DNA of 64,000 bases from Enterobacterales bacterium. Lineage in GTDB: Bacteria; Pseudomonadota; Gammaproteobacteria; Enterobacterales; Enterobacteriaceae. The stretch spans positions 1 to 64,000 of the forward strand of contig BHES01000004.1 in the NCBI GenBank assembly GCA_003864575.1. The letters run 5' to 3'. This document shows, piece by piece, positions 26,731-38,244 of the stretch. The notes beneath the pieces were generated by a model. It saw only the letters and a list, made by a program, of their open reading frames with translations. It was not told the DNA's origin and searched no databases. Numbering within the stretch: the stretch's first letter is position 1; each line of letters opens with the position of its first letter. A program made the translations under genes and the position numbers.

Positions 26731-28125
26731 TTATTTTGTCTTTTCAGCCGTCAGGGAAGTATGTCTGTTCATCCCGAGGCCGAAGTATATCAGGCTGATC
26801 GCTGCGATAAAAATCCCGCCTACTAGCAAAGAAATCCGCGTATCCGGGTTAATTGCCATACCGACCAGCACGCCAGCGAGGAAAATCAGCGTCAAATAAT
26901 TGGTGTAGGGGAACAGGATCGACTTGAACGGATGCGTTTTCAGCTTCTCTGCGTGGGCTTCGCGAAACCGTAACTGGCTGATGAGCACGACAAACCACGG
27001 CACCATACCCGGCAGCACAGAGGCACTGTAGACATAAACAAATACCTGCTCCGGGTTCGGAATGAGGTAATTCAGGCACGAGCCAATCAGCAGCACCGCG
27101 ATAGTGACGGCAATCCCGTACACCGGCACGCCGCTTTTCGTCACTTTGCCAAGAAACGCCGGTACCTGACGGTTCTTCGCCAGGGCGTAGAGCATACGCC
27201 CGCAGCTGTACATCCCGCTGTTACAGCCGGACAGCGCGGCCGTCAGCACCACGAAGTTAATGATGCCTGCCGCAGAAGCGATACCAATCTTCGCGAACGT
27301 CAGTACGAACGGACTGCCGTGCGTCCCCATTTCGTTCCACGGGAAGATAGTGATGATGACGAAAATCGCGCCAACGTAGAAAATCAGGATGCGCCAGAGG
27401 ATGTTATTGATCGCGCGCTTGAGAGTGACCTGCGGATTTTTCGCTTCACCGGCGGTGATCCCAACCAGTTCGACCCCCTGATAGGACGCCACGACAATAC
27501 AGAGCGCAAACAGGAAACCTTTCCAGCCTCCGGCAAAGAAGCCGCCGTGCGCCGTCAGGTTGGCAAAGCCAACCGGTTGGCCATGGTTGCCAAAACCGAA
27601 GAAGATAACCGCCAGCCCAACGACAATCATCACAATAATGGTGGTGATTTTGATCAGCGCAAACCAGAACTCCATTTCACCATAAAGCTTTACCGCAGCC
27701 AGATTAGCCGCTGCCACAATGGCGACGGCAGCCAGCGCTGGTATCCACTGGGGTAAATCAGGGAACCAGTACTGGGCATAGACGCCAATGGCGGTGATTT
27801 CGGAAATACCCACCGCTATCCACATGAACCAGTAGCTCCATGCCGTCAGATAACCATAGTAAGGGCCGAGATATTTGTGTGCATAGACAGCAAACGAGCC
27901 GGCCACAGGCTCAAGATGTAACATTTCGCCCATCGCGCGCATGAAGAAGAAGACGAAGACACCCGCCAGAATATACGCGAGTAACACGGAGGGCCCGGCC
28001 CATTTCAGCGTACTGGCTGCGCCCATGAACAGGCCAACCCCAATCGTACCGCCTAACGCGATCAGTTCTATATGTCGGGCTTCCAGCCCACGGTGTAGTC
28101 CACTCTTTTCCTCTTCACTTGCCAT
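26731..28125 (-). CDS. yifK: Threonine/serine-proton symporter YifK (ThrP)
   Basis: The 464-residue amino acid permease of the APC superfamily has 12 membrane helices. The start [30 protein letters not shown] carries the unwound TM1 binding motif, and [18 protein letters not shown] follows TM6. Near-identity to E. coli YifK throughout supports threonine/serine uptake. It lies between wecG and the tRNA operon as in E. coli. The 243-bp upstream region holds its own promoter region; I did not resolve sites. Confidence 0.95.
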   Translation of the reverse strand: MASEEEKSGLHRGLEARHIELIALGGTIGVGLFMGAASTLKWAGPSVLLAYILAGVFVFFFMRAMGEMLHLEPVAGSFAVYAHKYLGPYYGYLTAWSYWFMWIAVGISEITAIGVYAQYWFPDLPQWIPALAAVAIVAAANLAAVKLYGEMEFWFALIKITTIIVMIVVGLAVIFFGFGNHGQPVGFANLTAHGGFFAGGWKGFLFALCIVVASYQGVELVGITAGEAKNPQVTLKRAINNILWRILIFYVGAIFVIITIFPWNEMGTHGSPFVLTFAKIGIASAAGIINFVVLTAALSGCNSGMYSCGRMLYALAKNRQVPAFLGKVTKSGVPVYGIAVTIAVLLIGSCLNYLIPNPEQVFVYVYSASVLPGMVPWFVVLISQLRFREAHAEKLKTHPFKSILFPYTNYLTLIFLAGVLVGMAINPDTRISLLVGGIFIAAISLIYFGLGMNRHTSLTAEKTK

Positions 28126-28368
28126 AGATCCTCAATATTTTCGTCGTTGTGTTTGCCTTCCGGAGCGACCGGAATATTATTTTTATAGTCTGCTTCCCCG
28201 TGTGGGGCGCTAAAACGGGCAGTATGGTTTCGTATTTTGTGATCAGTTGCAAACCACAAATCAGAAAGCAGTAGTTTGGCGGGCAACGCTCATTGAAAAT
28301 GCCAGCAAGCGGGGATCGAAAACGAGAAGTGGCGCGCCAAAGGCGGAAAACCTTCGGCGCAGAGGAAA

Positions 28369-29109
28369 TCAGAGGCGGTTGGTGTAGTGGTAACGCAGAT
28401 ACTTAAGCAGTTTGAGCTGGCGGCCCAAACGGCTGGGTTGGCAGATCAGCCGATAGAGCCACTCCAGCCCCAGCTTTTGCCAGATTTTTGGCGCACGTTT
28501 AACCCGGCCGGTAAACACGTCGTAGGTACCACCAATGCCCATATATAAAGCATTCGGATGTACTTCCCGACAGTCACGCATCAGGATCTCCTGCTTCGGC
28601 GACCCCATTGCCACGGTAACAATCGCAGCCTGGCTGGCTTTTACACGCTCAAACAGCGCAGCGCGCTGTTCCGGGGTGAAGAAGCCGTTCTGACTGCCGA
28701 CGATATTGACGTTCCACTGTGCGCGCAATTTAGCTTCGGTTTGCTCCAGCACATCAGGTTTCCCGCCAATCAGAAATACCGGCGTGCCTTCCTGCCCTGC
28801 CCTCTGCATCAGCCCTTCCCATAAATCAGCACCGGCAATGCGGGACACTTTCGCTTGCGGATATTTGCGGCGAATCGACCGAACAATGCTGATGCCATCG
28901 GCATATTTATACTCAGCACGCCCAATGAGTTCGGCAATGTCCGGCTGACTTTCCATCGTCAGCACTTTTTCCGCATTCATTGCCACCAGCGCACCGTGCT
29001 TTACCCGGCGACCGGCAAAAAGGTAGTCGAGGAACTGGCCCATATCGCGAAAACCCCACAGGGCAATACCGCGGATAGTGTAAATTGGGATGTTATTATC
29101 TGAATTCAT
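28369..29109 (-). CDS. wecG: UDP-ManNAcA transferase WecG
   Basis: The 246-residue WecG/TagA/CpsF family glycosyltransferase adds N-acetyl-mannosaminuronic acid to lipid I (GlcNAc-PP-undecaprenol) of ECA. Family motifs are [63 protein letters not shown] and [31 protein letters not shown]. It is last gene of the ECA operon, overlapping wzyE by four bases. Confidence 0.95.
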   Translation of the reverse strand: MNSDNNIPIYTIRGIALWGFRDMGQFLDYLFAGRRVKHGALVAMNAEKVLTMESQPDIAELIGRAEYKYADGISIVRSIRRKYPQAKVSRIAGADLWEGLMQRAGQEGTPVFLIGGKPDVLEQTEAKLRAQWNVNIVGSQNGFFTPEQRAALFERVKASQAAIVTVAMGSPKQEILMRDCREVHPNALYMGIGGTYDVFTGRVKRAPKIWQKLGLEWLYRLICQPSRLGRQLKLLKYLRYHYTNRL

Positions 29110-30494
29110 GAGTGTTCCTGCGACGACATAGGCGTCGTGGGGATCCCTTTGGTATTGATAGTGTTAACGATACGGGACGGATGCGGACGAATCAGCCCGA
29201 CGGCGTCAAAAAGCCAGTACAACAGCTTTGCCATGACCAGGCAGGCGCCGAAGATCAGACAGAAAAAGACCACGCGCGAAAAGAAAGAGTCCACCCCTTC
29301 GCGGGCCAGCACGATCATATTAAATACGGCACCAAAACAGAAGCTCTGCAAAATCGCCGCTTTGTAGCGGTTCTTCTCCGCTTTGCCTAGTTCATATAAC
29401 CAGTCGAACCATTTGATGATCTGGCCTACGGCCACGGCTCCCAGCGGAATAAACCACACGCCGCCCATAACGACCAGCGAACCGATGAGGGTCGGAGAGA
29501 TCGCCAGACCGGAATGGTTATTGAGCACTTCCCAGGTGAAATAGTTGGCCGAGTTGAGCACCACGCTGGGCCTGCCCGGCCATAGCCAGCTTGGAATAAA
29601 CACGTAGAAATCGCGAATAATCGGTGCGAGCCCCTGGAAGCTGATTTTGTCGTAGTTTTGTAACAACAGGCCGAGGTTTTCCCAGGGTGAGAACGTATCG
29701 CGAGTCAGATAGAGGAAGGTATAAAACGCCTCTGGTCCGTTAACGTTCATGCCATAGCGCTTCAGCGCCAGCCAGAACATCCCTACGATGGCCATAACAC
29801 CGGCCACGGCCAGCATCCACAACGAGATCCAGCCCCGCACAATACCGATGAACAGAAACAGGGCGAAGGCGATAATGATGTTGGCCCGCGTGCCGCCGAC
29901 AATCACGTAGGTCAGCAAACCGAAGGCCACGGTGCTCACCAGGAAAAACAACCAGCTGCGGCTATTTTGGCGCAAGAAATAAACCACCAGCATGGCGGGT
30001 ATAAAGAAGTAGAAGAAACGTTTGAGCGCCACACCGGAGACTTCACTGGAGAAAATCTGGCTGTAGGACTTCAGTTTGAACAGCAGAAAACCGTTATGCA
30101 GAAAGAAAATCGAGACGGTCACGATAGCGACCAGCGCCAGCAGGATCCACGTCAGATGAGTTTCCACTCGATTCATCGTAAACACCGCCGCTCTGGGTGT
30201 CGCAGAGGGCTTTTTCAGCCGGGTTTTATAGCTCACATAGTAAATACCGTAGAAACAAGTCGCGGCCAGCATCGCCTGCAGCAGATATTCCACCGGCACC
30301 ACCTGTACGTCAAAGCGGAACACCAACAGGCAAGTCAGGGGAAAGCCGAAATAAAACGTCAGCAGATACAGCATCGAAAAGAATACGTTGAAATTAAAAC
30401 GGACGCGGCGAAACTCTTTGTACGTCAGCGTCAGAATGAAAATCAGCGAAAAAGCATAAACCACGCAAAGACCGCCAAACTGGAGCAGCGTCAT
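29106..30494 (-). CDS. wzyE: ECA polymerase WzyE
   Basis: The 462-residue integral membrane protein has 11-12 helices and the periplasmic loop [47 protein letters not shown], highly conserved in WzyE. It polymerises the trisaccharide repeats on undecaprenyl pyrophosphate. I chose ATG 30494 (MTLLQFGG), which overlaps the wecF stop; the frame extends 13 codons further without support. Confidence 0.94.
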   Translation of the reverse strand: MTLLQFGGLCVVYAFSLIFILTLTYKEFRRVRFNFNVFFSMLYLLTFYFGFPLTCLLVFRFDVQVVPVEYLLQAMLAATCFYGIYYVSYKTRLKKPSATPRAAVFTMNRVETHLTWILLALVAIVTVSIFFLHNGFLLFKLKSYSQIFSSEVSGVALKRFFYFFIPAMLVVYFLRQNSRSWLFFLVSTVAFGLLTYVIVGGTRANIIIAFALFLFIGIVRGWISLWMLAVAGVMAIVGMFWLALKRYGMNVNGPEAFYTFLYLTRDTFSPWENLGLLLQNYDKISFQGLAPIIRDFYVFIPSWLWPGRPSVVLNSANYFTWEVLNNHSGLAISPTLIGSLVVMGGVWFIPLGAVAVGQIIKWFDWLYELGKAEKNRYKAAILQSFCFGAVFNMIVLAREGVDSFFSRVVFFCLIFGACLVMAKLLYWLFDAVGLIRPHPSRIVNTINTKGIPTTPMSSQEHS

Positions 30495-31576
30495 GATGAT
30501 GTTCCTGCGGCCAAATTCAGCGCCTGTTGCCATCCGGCAACGTAGTTGGGATTAAAGAAGGTAATATTCTCGCGGTCAGTACTCAGTAACTGACGGCGCG
30601 CTTCGGCGACGGTGGCCGTATCCAGCGCATCGCCATAAAACAGCACCGGCAGATGCTGCTCGGCCAAATCCTGCCAGAAGGGATTCTTACGGCTGACGAC
30701 AAAAGGCACGCCAAACTGAATCAGCAGACACAGCGTCCCGATCCCCTGCTGGCGGTCAAAAATGAAATACCCCAGCGAGCAGCGGCGCAGCATATTCAGA
30801 TAGTCATCGAAAGCCATGGCCTCTGTCAGTAATTCCACATGTTCAGCCGGAAAAAGCTTCAGCGCTTCAGCCCGAACGTGTTCGACATAGGGCTGATTGT
30901 TCGCCGGATACCCCATCGGAATGATCACCCGAATATCGGCACCGAACTGCTGATGCAGCGAGTTCAGGGCTTCAATATGCCGGTTGCTGGTATCGCCAGA
31001 ATTGCCAACTAAAATGGTCATCGGCCCGCTATTCTCAGGCTGGCTGGCGGGTTGAGTCAGAGCCGGGTCCATGCGCGTCGGGAAATAGAGCAACGATGAC
31101 GCCACCCGAGGATGCCGCTGATGATAATGAATAAGATCGCCGCGCGTACCGAAAACGTGGCCAACGCGGCCCTGAGCAATGCGCCGCAGCAGGTAGAACA
31201 GTCGAAACTTCAGGCTACCCGACGCTTCATACAGATCCGCGCCCCATATATGCCAGCACACCTGCCGCGCTTTAATTTTTCCGTTCAGCAAGGCCAGCCA
31301 CAGAGTCGGGTTAAATTGCCCGTGCAGGAAAAAACGCTGGCCGCGATTTTGCTGTGCTTTGGCGACCACCGCCTGCGCCAAACTTTTTTTATCCGGATAG
31401 ACGTCGATTTGTAGCCGGGTAAAGGGCGCAAACACCGCGCTGTCTGCGGCAGCTACCATAAAATGTCGAGTTTGATTCTGCGGGGCGCACTCAGCCAGCA
31501 CGTCATTGAAGAAGCGCAGCACGGTGAGATTATGGTGCGGGATATCAGATCCCAATACGTGAATCAGCGTTGTCAT
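30491..31576 (-). CDS. wecF: Fuc4NAc transferase WecF
   Basis: The 361-residue GT56 family enzyme transfers 4-acetamido-4,6-dideoxygalactose from dTDP to ECA lipid II, giving lipid III. It begins [28 protein letters not shown] and contains [39 protein letters not shown] and [21 protein letters not shown]. It overlaps wzxE and wzyE by ATGA junctions. Confidence 0.95.
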   Translation of the reverse strand: MTTLIHVLGSDIPHHNLTVLRFFNDVLAECAPQNQTRHFMVAAADSAVFAPFTRLQIDVYPDKKSLAQAVVAKAQQNRGQRFFLHGQFNPTLWLALLNGKIKARQVCWHIWGADLYEASGSLKFRLFYLLRRIAQGRVGHVFGTRGDLIHYHQRHPRVASSLLYFPTRMDPALTQPASQPENSGPMTILVGNSGDTSNRHIEALNSLHQQFGADIRVIIPMGYPANNQPYVEHVRAEALKLFPAEHVELLTEAMAFDDYLNMLRRCSLGYFIFDRQQGIGTLCLLIQFGVPFVVSRKNPFWQDLAEQHLPVLFYGDALDTATVAEARRQLLSTDRENITFFNPNYVAGWQQALNLAAGTSS

Positions 31577-32823
31577 GCTCGTCTACGATAGATAACAAAA
31601 ACGATGCTGCACAGGGTGAAATAGACGATGTAAGTCGCCATGTAGGCCTGTGCGGCACCTAAAGAACCGTGTAACGGGATCAGCCAGTGCGAGAAACCCG
31701 TCAGCAGTAAAAACTGGCTAATTTCAGTCAGCACATAAAAGCGCAGCGACGCTTTGGCAATCACCAGATACCCAAATACATAGGATCCGACTTTGAGCAC
31801 ATCCCCCACCAGCTGCCAGGCAAAGAGGTCACGCATGGCAATAAACTGATGGGAAAAAAGCAGCCAGATGGCGAAGTCACGCAGCAACCACACCATAAAG
31901 CTGGCGCAGGCCACCGCCGGGATCACAAATTTAAGCGACTTAATAATTTCGCGTGAAATCGCCTGTTTGTCCGTCAGGCGCGACAACGTCGGCAGCAGAT
32001 AGACGCTGAAAGAGGCGGTGATAAATTGCAGGTAAGCATCCGAAATGCTGCTGACGCCCTGCCAGATCCCCACGTCGTCCCAGCTATAATATTTAGCCAG
32101 CAGATTTCGCATCATCACATAGGCAACCGGCAGCGTCACCGAAGTGATCAACGCCATCAGGGTGAATTTGCCCAGATGGCTGGCGATGGCGCGGTCCCAG
32201 CCCAGCCGCAGAAAATGCAGCGGGAAAGGCTGGCGACGCCATAACATCGCGCCTGCCGGCAGTACCACCAACGCAGGCACCAGCGCCAGGCCAGCCAGCG
32301 CGCCCTCATAACCGCCCAGTTTGAAACAGAGTAAATAGGCCAGCAAGCCAATCAGGCTGCCGCCAATCACCGCCAGCGCATTGCCTCTGGCATCACGGTA
32401 ACCCTTGAGGATGGCCTGAAAATAGTTGGCATAGGCAATGCCCATTTGAATCAAGGCGACAGCGCGGATCACCGGCTGATAGTCATCATGGCCAAATAGC
32501 CCGATGCTTATCGGCTCCGCCGCCAGCAGGAAAATCACCGCCAGCAGCGTGGAGAAGCCTAAGATCAGGCTTGAAGCCGTTCCCAGCACCGCTTTGAGCC
32601 GCGCAGGATCCTGATGATGTTCGGCGACGTATTTGGTCACGCCGTTAAATATGCCGGCACCCGACAATACGCCAAGCACGGTGACCATCTGGCGGAAGTT
32701 ACCCGCCTGACCGACACCGCTCGGGCCGAAGGCCACTGCCAGTAATTTCACCACCAGTAAGCCAGCGGCGATTTTTATCAGCGTAGAGCCTGCCGTCCAG
32801 ACCGAAGCCTTTGCCAGAGACAT
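31573..32823 (-). CDS. wzxE: ECA lipid III flippase WzxE
   Basis: The 416-residue MOP-superfamily flippase has 12 membrane helices and begins [66 protein letters not shown] is typical of WzxE. It moves undecaprenyl-PP-trisaccharide to the periplasmic face for WzyE. Only one base separates its start from the wecE stop. Confidence 0.95.
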   Translation of the reverse strand: MSLAKASVWTAGSTLIKIAAGLLVVKLLAVAFGPSGVGQAGNFRQMVTVLGVLSGAGIFNGVTKYVAEHHQDPARLKAVLGTASSLILGFSTLLAVIFLLAAEPISIGLFGHDDYQPVIRAVALIQMGIAYANYFQAILKGYRDARGNALAVIGGSLIGLLAYLLCFKLGGYEGALAGLALVPALVVLPAGAMLWRRQPFPLHFLRLGWDRAIASHLGKFTLMALITSVTLPVAYVMMRNLLAKYYSWDDVGIWQGVSSISDAYLQFITASFSVYLLPTLSRLTDKQAISREIIKSLKFVIPAVACASFMVWLLRDFAIWLLFSHQFIAMRDLFAWQLVGDVLKVGSYVFGYLVIAKASLRFYVLTEISQFLLLTGFSHWLIPLHGSLGAAQAYMATYIVYFTLCSIVFVIYRRRA

Positions 32824-32824
32824 A

Positions 32825-33955
32825 TCAGGCGAAGTATTTCAGCATGGCACTGATGACGGTCTGCTGGGTCTCATCCGTCATGTTGTAAAACAGCGGCAGA
32901 CGCACCAGCCGTTCGCTCTCTTGGGTCGTAAAGCGGTCTTCACCACTGAAACGGCCAAAACTCTCGCCCGCCGGGCTGAGGTGCAGAGGAATATAGTGGA
33001 AGACCGTCAGAATGTCGGCGGCTTTCATGTGCGCAATAAAAGCACTCCGATCTTCGATATCGTTCAGGCGGATGTAGTACATATGCGCATTCTGCACGCA
33101 ATCCTGCGGGACCGACGGCAACGTGATACGCCCCGCCTGCGCCAGTGTTTGCAGTGTCTCATTGTAGTTGTGCCACAACGCCAGACGCCGCTGATTGATT
33201 TGCTCCGCAGCGTCAAGCTGGCCCCACAGATAGGCGGCCTGCAAATCTGACATCAGATAGCTCGAACCAATGTCGCGCCAGGTGTATTTGTCCACCTGAC
33301 CGCGGAAGAACTGGGTGCGGTTAGTGCCTTTTTCCCGAATGACTTCGGCGCGATCGACCAATTTTTCATCATTGATCAGTGTTGCACCGCCTTCGCCACC
33401 CGAGGTGTAATTTTTGGTTTCATGGAAGCTAAAACAGCCAATGTGGCCGATGGTGCCCAGCGCTTTGCCTTTATAGGTCGACATCACGCCCTGCGCCGCG
33501 TCTTCTACCACGAACAATTTGTACTGCCGGGCAAGCTGCATGATGTGGTCCATCTCGCAGGCAACGCCTGCGTAGTGCACCGGTACAATAACGAGGGTTT
33601 TATCCGTGATTGCCGCTTCAATCAGCGTCTCATCGATGTTCATGGTATCCGGACGGATATCCACAAACACGATTTTTGCGCCACGTAGCACAAAGGCGTT
33701 GGCCGTCGAGACGAAAGTGAAACTTGGCATGATCACTTCATCGCCCTCCTTGATGTCGAGCAACAGCGCGGCCATCTCCAGAGATGCGGTACAGGAAGGG
33801 GTTAATAACACTTTGGCGCTGCCGAAACGCTGTTCGAACCACTGCTGACAACGCAGCCCAAAGCCGCCGTCGCCACACATTTTTCCGCTGCTCATCGCTG
33901 AACGCATGTGGTCAATTTCAGTGCCGACGACCGGCGGTGCGTTAAAAGGGATCAT
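32825..33955 (-). CDS. wecE: dTDP-4-amino-4,6-dideoxygalactose transaminase WecE
   Basis: The 376-residue PLP-dependent sugar aminotransferase makes dTDP-Fuc4N from dTDP-4-keto-6-deoxyglucose. The PLP lysine lies in FSFHETKNYTSGGEGG; TPSCTASLEMAALL and PVHYAGVACEMD are also conserved. I chose ATG 33955 (MIPFNAPPVVG, the E. coli start); an 86-codon upstream extension overlaps wecD and lacks support. Its substrate requires RffH and RffG (or RmlA and RmlB), which are not encoded in this operon. Confidence 0.96.
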   Translation of the reverse strand: MIPFNAPPVVGTEIDHMRSAMSSGKMCGDGGFGLRCQQWFEQRFGSAKVLLTPSCTASLEMAALLLDIKEGDEVIMPSFTFVSTANAFVLRGAKIVFVDIRPDTMNIDETLIEAAITDKTLVIVPVHYAGVACEMDHIMQLARQYKLFVVEDAAQGVMSTYKGKALGTIGHIGCFSFHETKNYTSGGEGGATLINDEKLVDRAEVIREKGTNRTQFFRGQVDKYTWRDIGSSYLMSDLQAAYLWGQLDAAEQINQRRLALWHNYNETLQTLAQAGRITLPSVPQDCVQNAHMYYIRLNDIEDRSAFIAHMKAADILTVFHYIPLHLSPAGESFGRFSGEDRFTTQESERLVRLPLFYNMTDETQQTVISAMLKYFA

Positions 33956-33959
33956 TTTT

Positions 33960-34658
33960 TCACCTGTACAGCCAATATGCCGAGTGAGAAATTTTTCCCC
34001 CACTGGCGAGATAAAGATTGAGGGCAGCGAGATTGCCGGTTTGCGTCGCAACATATAACCGTGAGACAGCGTTTGCCGTGCACCACTGTTTTGCCGCCGC
34101 CATAAGTTGTTTGCCAATGCCATGCCCCTGCCAAGCGGGCAAGGTCGCCAACAAGCCGATGCGGGCCTCGCTGGACGCAGTTTTACGCAGGGTGACAAAG
34201 CCCTGCACTTCACCAGAGGTATCTTTTACCCATAAAGCGAGGTGATCAAAAGTGCCCAACACGGCCTTTTCTGCCCACAGCGCATAAAAACGTTCACTGT
34301 CCTGGGGTTTGTACCACGGCACGCGAAAGCGGCTAAGCCGGAAAGCCTCACCCGCCGCCGCGCGGATCAACGCGATATCCTCTCCGGTGGCTATCTGCCC
34401 ACTGCCGGACGCCTCAGATGCCCTCTCAATGGGAATACACAGATCGATTTCACCTTCGACCAGCCGAAAACCCTGGTTCTGTAAGGTATCGAGCAGTTGG
34501 GTGTTATCAGCGTTCACTTTCGCCTGCACCCGCGCATACGCGGAAAATGCGCGTTCGGTCAGGACTTTCGCAGCAGGATCGACGTGCAGCTTTGCCGTGC
34601 TCAGACCGAAAAATTCACTTTCCCATTCGAGGGGTTCGAGCCTGCCGCAGAGTCGCAT
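33960..34658 (-). CDS. wecD: dTDP-fucosamine N-acetyltransferase WecD (RffC)
   Basis: The 232-residue GNAT-fold acetyltransferase makes dTDP-Fuc4NAc from the WecE product and acetyl-CoA. The C-terminal GNAT core shows ARIGLLATLPAWQGHGIGKQLMAAA, the acetyl-CoA loop, and ends SAYWLYR as in E. coli RffC. I chose ATG 34658 after CGGAGA; an upstream 46-codon extension runs into wecC. Only 19 bp separate it from wecC, where rffG and rffH stand in E. coli. Confidence 0.93.
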   Translation of the reverse strand: MRLCGRLEPLEWESEFFGLSTAKLHVDPAAKVLTERAFSAYARVQAKVNADNTQLLDTLQNQGFRLVEGEIDLCIPIERASEASGSGQIATGEDIALIRAAAGEAFRLSRFRVPWYKPQDSERFYALWAEKAVLGTFDHLALWVKDTSGEVQGFVTLRKTASSEARIGLLATLPAWQGHGIGKQLMAAAKQWCTANAVSRLYVATQTGNLAALNLYLASGGKISHSAYWLYR

Positions 34659-34677
34659 ATCTGTCTCCGATCGGTGA

Positions 34678-35940
34678 TTAACGCCAGACACCTTTGGTAT
34701 CAACAATCCATAACTGATGAATCTGATCCGCAGGGATCGCTTTGAAAAGCTGATGATCGACGAGCATGACCAGCAGATCGGCATTTTGCAATGCATCCTC
34801 TACCGTATGCAGGCTCGCTTTACCGTCCAGTAACGCGGGCAGATGGTTGACATGGGGTTCTACCGCCCAGGTTTCACCGGCGTGCCAGTCAGCAATTAAC
34901 CGAGTCACTTCAACCGCTGGGCTTTCACGCAGGTCATCAATGTTGGGTTTGAATGCCAGCCCAAAGCAGGCGATTTTCGCCTCTGACGCACGTTTACCGG
35001 TGGCCGTCAGGCAATCTGCCAGCGCCGATTTCACGCGGTCCACCACCCAATGGGGTTTGCTGTCATTCACTTCACGCGCGGTTTTTATCAACCGTGCCAG
35101 ATCAGGATTCTGCGCGACGATAAACCACGGGTCGACCGCGATACAGTGCCCGCCCACGCCGGGGCCTGGCTGGAGAATATTGACCCGCGGATGGCGATTA
35201 GCCAGAGCGATAAGTTCCCACACGTTAATACCCTGCGCATCACAAATCAGCGACAGTTCGTTAGCAAAAGCGATGTTCACGTCGCGGAAGCTGTTTTCGG
35301 TCAGCTTGCACATCTCTGCCGTGCGGGAGTTTGTCACCACACATTCGCCCTGCAGGAAGATATTGTATAAATCGCAGGCTCGCTGCGAGCAGAGTGCCGT
35401 CATACCGCCGATAACCCGATCGTTTTTAATCAGTTCGACCATCACCTGTCCCGGCAATACACGCTCTGGACAGTAGGCAATATTCACATCGGCACGGTCA
35501 CTCTCTTGCTGGGGAAAGCGCAGATCCGGGCGACATTCCGCCAGCCATTCGGCCATCAGTTCGGTCGTACCGACTGGCGATGTGGATTCGAGGATCACCA
35601 GATCGCCTTTTTTCAGCACCGGTGCAATGGAGCGTGCAGCCGACTCAACGTATTTTAAATCTGGCTGGTGATCGCCCATAAACGGCGTCGGGACCGCAAT
35701 CAGAAAAGCATCTGCGGGTTGTGGATGGGTGAATGCCTGCAGGAAACCGCCATCGACGGCGGTTTTCACCAGCGCATCAAGATCCGGTTCAACAATGTGT
35801 ATGGCTCCGCCATTAATGGTATCGACGGCGTGTTGATTGATGTCCACGCCAACGACTTTTTTCTGCCGTGAAGCAAAGGCCGCCGCAGTCGGCAGACCGA
35901 TGTAACCTAGTCCAATGACAGAGATAGTTTGGAAACTCAT
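34678..35940 (-). CDS. wecC: UDP-ManNAc dehydrogenase WecC
   Basis: The 420-residue NAD-dependent nucleotide-sugar dehydrogenase oxidises UDP-ManNAc twice to UDP-ManNAcA. The Rossmann motif GLGYIG is at residues 10-15 and the catalytic Cys266 lies in [15 protein letters not shown]. The C-terminal domain has [16 protein letters not shown]. It overlaps wecB by four bases. Confidence 0.97.
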   Translation of the reverse strand: MSFQTISVIGLGYIGLPTAAAFASRQKKVVGVDINQHAVDTINGGAIHIVEPDLDALVKTAVDGGFLQAFTHPQPADAFLIAVPTPFMGDHQPDLKYVESAARSIAPVLKKGDLVILESTSPVGTTELMAEWLAECRPDLRFPQQESDRADVNIAYCPERVLPGQVMVELIKNDRVIGGMTALCSQRACDLYNIFLQGECVVTNSRTAEMCKLTENSFRDVNIAFANELSLICDAQGINVWELIALANRHPRVNILQPGPGVGGHCIAVDPWFIVAQNPDLARLIKTAREVNDSKPHWVVDRVKSALADCLTATGKRASEAKIACFGLAFKPNIDDLRESPAVEVTRLIADWHAGETWAVEPHVNHLPALLDGKASLHTVEDALQNADLLVMLVDHQLFKAIPADQIHQLWIVDTKGVWR

Positions 35941-37067
35941 GGTGATACCTGATGATTCTTTAATGCGTCAAGAATACGACGGCAGGCTTCTCCGTCGCCA
36001 TAAGGATTATGCGCCCGGCTCATATTGTGATATTCGTTTTCGTCCTTCAGCAGCCGGGTCACTTCTTTTACTATTTTGGCCGTATCTGTGCCCACCAACC
36101 TGACGGTGCCAGCGCTTACCGCTTCCGGCCGTTCGGTGGCTTCGCGCATCACCAGCACAGGCTTACCCAAGGACGGTGCCTCTTCCTGAATGCCGCCAGA
36201 ATCTGTGAGGATCAGGTAGGCTTTATCCATCAGATAAACAAACGGCAAATAGTCCTGCGGATCGATCAGCTTAATGTTGTCGATATCACGCAGAATGCGC
36301 TTTACCGGTTCGCTGACATTCGGATTGAGGTGTACGGGATAAACAATTTGCACGTGCGGATGTTGCAGGGCGATTTCAGCCAGCGCACTGCAAATGCGGT
36401 CGAATCCGCCACCAAAGCTTTCGCGACGGTGGCCCGTGACCAGAATAATTTTCTTGCTGGCATCGATGAAAGGATAATGAGCCGCCAGTTGTTCCGCCAG
36501 ACCTGCATCCCTTTTCACCCTGTCGCGAACCCACAGCAAGGCATCGATAACGGTGTTACCGGTGACAAAAATATCCGCAGCCGGAATGGCTTCACGCAGC
36601 AAATTGGCACGCGACGTATCGGTCGGCGCAAAATGCCATTTCGCCAGATGCGTGGTCAGTCGCCGGTTTCCCTCTTCCGGCCATGGGGAAGAGAGATCGC
36701 CAGTACGCAAACCCGCCTCGACATGGCCGACGGGGATCTGTTGATAGAAGGCGGCCAAACTGGCCGACAAGGTGGTGGTCGTATCGCCATGAACCAGTAC
36801 AACGTCCGGCTGGAACTCCTGCAAGACAGGTTTTAAGCCTTGCAGAATGCGGCTGGTTATCTCCGTCAGGTCCTGGCCCGGCTGCATGATATTGAGGTCA
36901 TACTCCGGCTGGATACCAAACAGATGCAATACTTGATCTAACATTTCACGATGCTGTGCCGTGACGCAGACTTTTGACTCAAAGGCGTCATCCTGAGCCA
37001 AAGCGTGCACCAGCGGCGCCATTTTGATGGCTTCCGGGCGGGTGCCGAATATCGTCAACACTTTCAC
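35937..37067 (-). CDS. wecB: UDP-GlcNAc 2-epimerase WecB
   Basis: The 376-residue non-hydrolysing epimerase supplies UDP-ManNAc. It begins [23 protein letters not shown] and holds [53 protein letters not shown] and [30 protein letters not shown]. These cover substrate and allosteric UDP-GlcNAc sites. Confidence 0.98.
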   Translation of the reverse strand: MKVLTIFGTRPEAIKMAPLVHALAQDDAFESKVCVTAQHREMLDQVLHLFGIQPEYDLNIMQPGQDLTEITSRILQGLKPVLQEFQPDVVLVHGDTTTTLSASLAAFYQQIPVGHVEAGLRTGDLSSPWPEEGNRRLTTHLAKWHFAPTDTSRANLLREAIPAADIFVTGNTVIDALLWVRDRVKRDAGLAEQLAAHYPFIDASKKIILVTGHRRESFGGGFDRICSALAEIALQHPHVQIVYPVHLNPNVSEPVKRILRDIDNIKLIDPQDYLPFVYLMDKAYLILTDSGGIQEEAPSLGKPVLVMREATERPEAVSAGTVRLVGTDTAKIVKEVTRLLKDENEYHNMSRAHNPYGDGEACRRILDALKNHQVSP

Positions 37068-37142
37068 AGTGAGTCTCTCTTGTTCAGTTAGGCGCAGACA
37101 CGTCCTACTGGCCAGGCGAAATCTTCGCCTCTCTCGATTCGT

Positions 37143-38207
37143 TTATTGGATTTTCGCACTTCGGCGACGGGTTAGCGCAACACCGGCACCGATCAGACCG
37201 CCAACGACGCCCCACATAATCATCAGGAAAGCCCGGCGTGGGCTATCGCGCTTCACTGGCTCTTCAGGCGTGCGCAGATAGCGGTAAGTCTGGAAATGCG
37301 CGGTCAGTGTTGGCCCAACGTTCAACGTCGCCAGCATGGCGCGGTTTTGATCGTAATCCAGTTCATAGTTCGGGCCAGAAGCTTGTAATAACTCCAGACG
37401 GGCCTGTAGCATCGGCACACCAAGCAGGAACATATCCGAAGAAGGCAGTTGTTCAGCCGGGGTATCCGTCTGACTTTTATTAATTTTCTGCTGCTGAGCA
37501 ATTTTCAGCGCCTGCTGAGTATTATTCACTTCACGCTGGAAGATTGACTGGGCAACGGCTTCCTGGCGTTTAACCTGCGCTTTCATCGACTGTGTACGCG
37601 CCGCCCAGGCACCCTGCAATTCATCGTATAAATGCTGCGCCGCACGCTTGCTGGCAAAATTGACGTATTCCCGCATCAGCTTATTGGCATCCGCCGCGCT
37701 CTCGGCCGTCAGTTTCGCGCTGTCGTTGGGGACTTTGAGTCCGTCACGCGCAGTCAACTGGATATTGTTTATCAGGTCATCGAGCAAGACGGCATCGCTG
37801 CGGGCATCACCCTCTTTACGTTGCTGATAATAAGGGCTGTTTAACCAGAAATCACGACGGGTGTCATAGGCGCCCAGTTGCATAATAAATTCGTTGTAGG
37901 CATCCTCGGAAATCGACGGCTGATCGCCCAGGGGCGCCTGCGTATTTCGAACATCGAGGTTGCGTAAAAACTGCGCCTGAGAGAAATAGGACGCTAAATT
38001 GTTCACCGTAGGACGGTCAGTAATTGCTGTGGAGCTCCACTCTTGTTTCATCAAATATGAAGAGCCCAGCGCAATCACAGCAAACAGCAGCCCAATACCG
38101 ACAATCCAAAGTTTCCCTTTCCACAACGTGCAGCACAAACCACGGATATCCAGTTCGTTATCGATACTGGTCTCGACTTTTTGGGCGTTTGTCTCTGATG
38201 TCATCAC
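37143..38207 (-). CDS. wzzE: ECA chain-length regulator WzzE
   Basis: The 354-residue polysaccharide co-polymerase has two membrane helices (about residues 34-52 and 326-346) flanking a long periplasmic helical domain. RDSPRRAFLMIMWGVVGGLIGAGVAL is the Pro-rich second TM region typical of Wzz proteins. It sets the modal length of ECA chains with WzyE. The start may be the first or second ATG. Confidence 0.95.
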   Translation of the reverse strand: MMTSETNAQKVETSIDNELDIRGLCCTLWKGKLWIVGIGLLFAVIALGSSYLMKQEWSSTAITDRPTVNNLASYFSQAQFLRNLDVRNTQAPLGDQPSISEDAYNEFIMQLGAYDTRRDFWLNSPYYQQRKEGDARSDAVLLDDLINNIQLTARDGLKVPNDSAKLTAESAADANKLMREYVNFASKRAAQHLYDELQGAWAARTQSMKAQVKRQEAVAQSIFQREVNNTQQALKIAQQQKINKSQTDTPAEQLPSSDMFLLGVPMLQARLELLQASGPNYELDYDQNRAMLATLNVGPTLTAHFQTYRYLRTPEEPVKRDSPRRAFLMIMWGVVGGLIGAGVALTRRRSAKIQ

Positions 38208-38244
38208 AACCAGTAAACCTCTAAATAATGAATAATTGATGGGG

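Noticed and set aside
33956-34213. 86-codon upstream extension of wecE
   Set aside because: It overlaps wecD antisense to nothing useful and in another frame; family proteins begin MIPFNAPPVVG at 33955.
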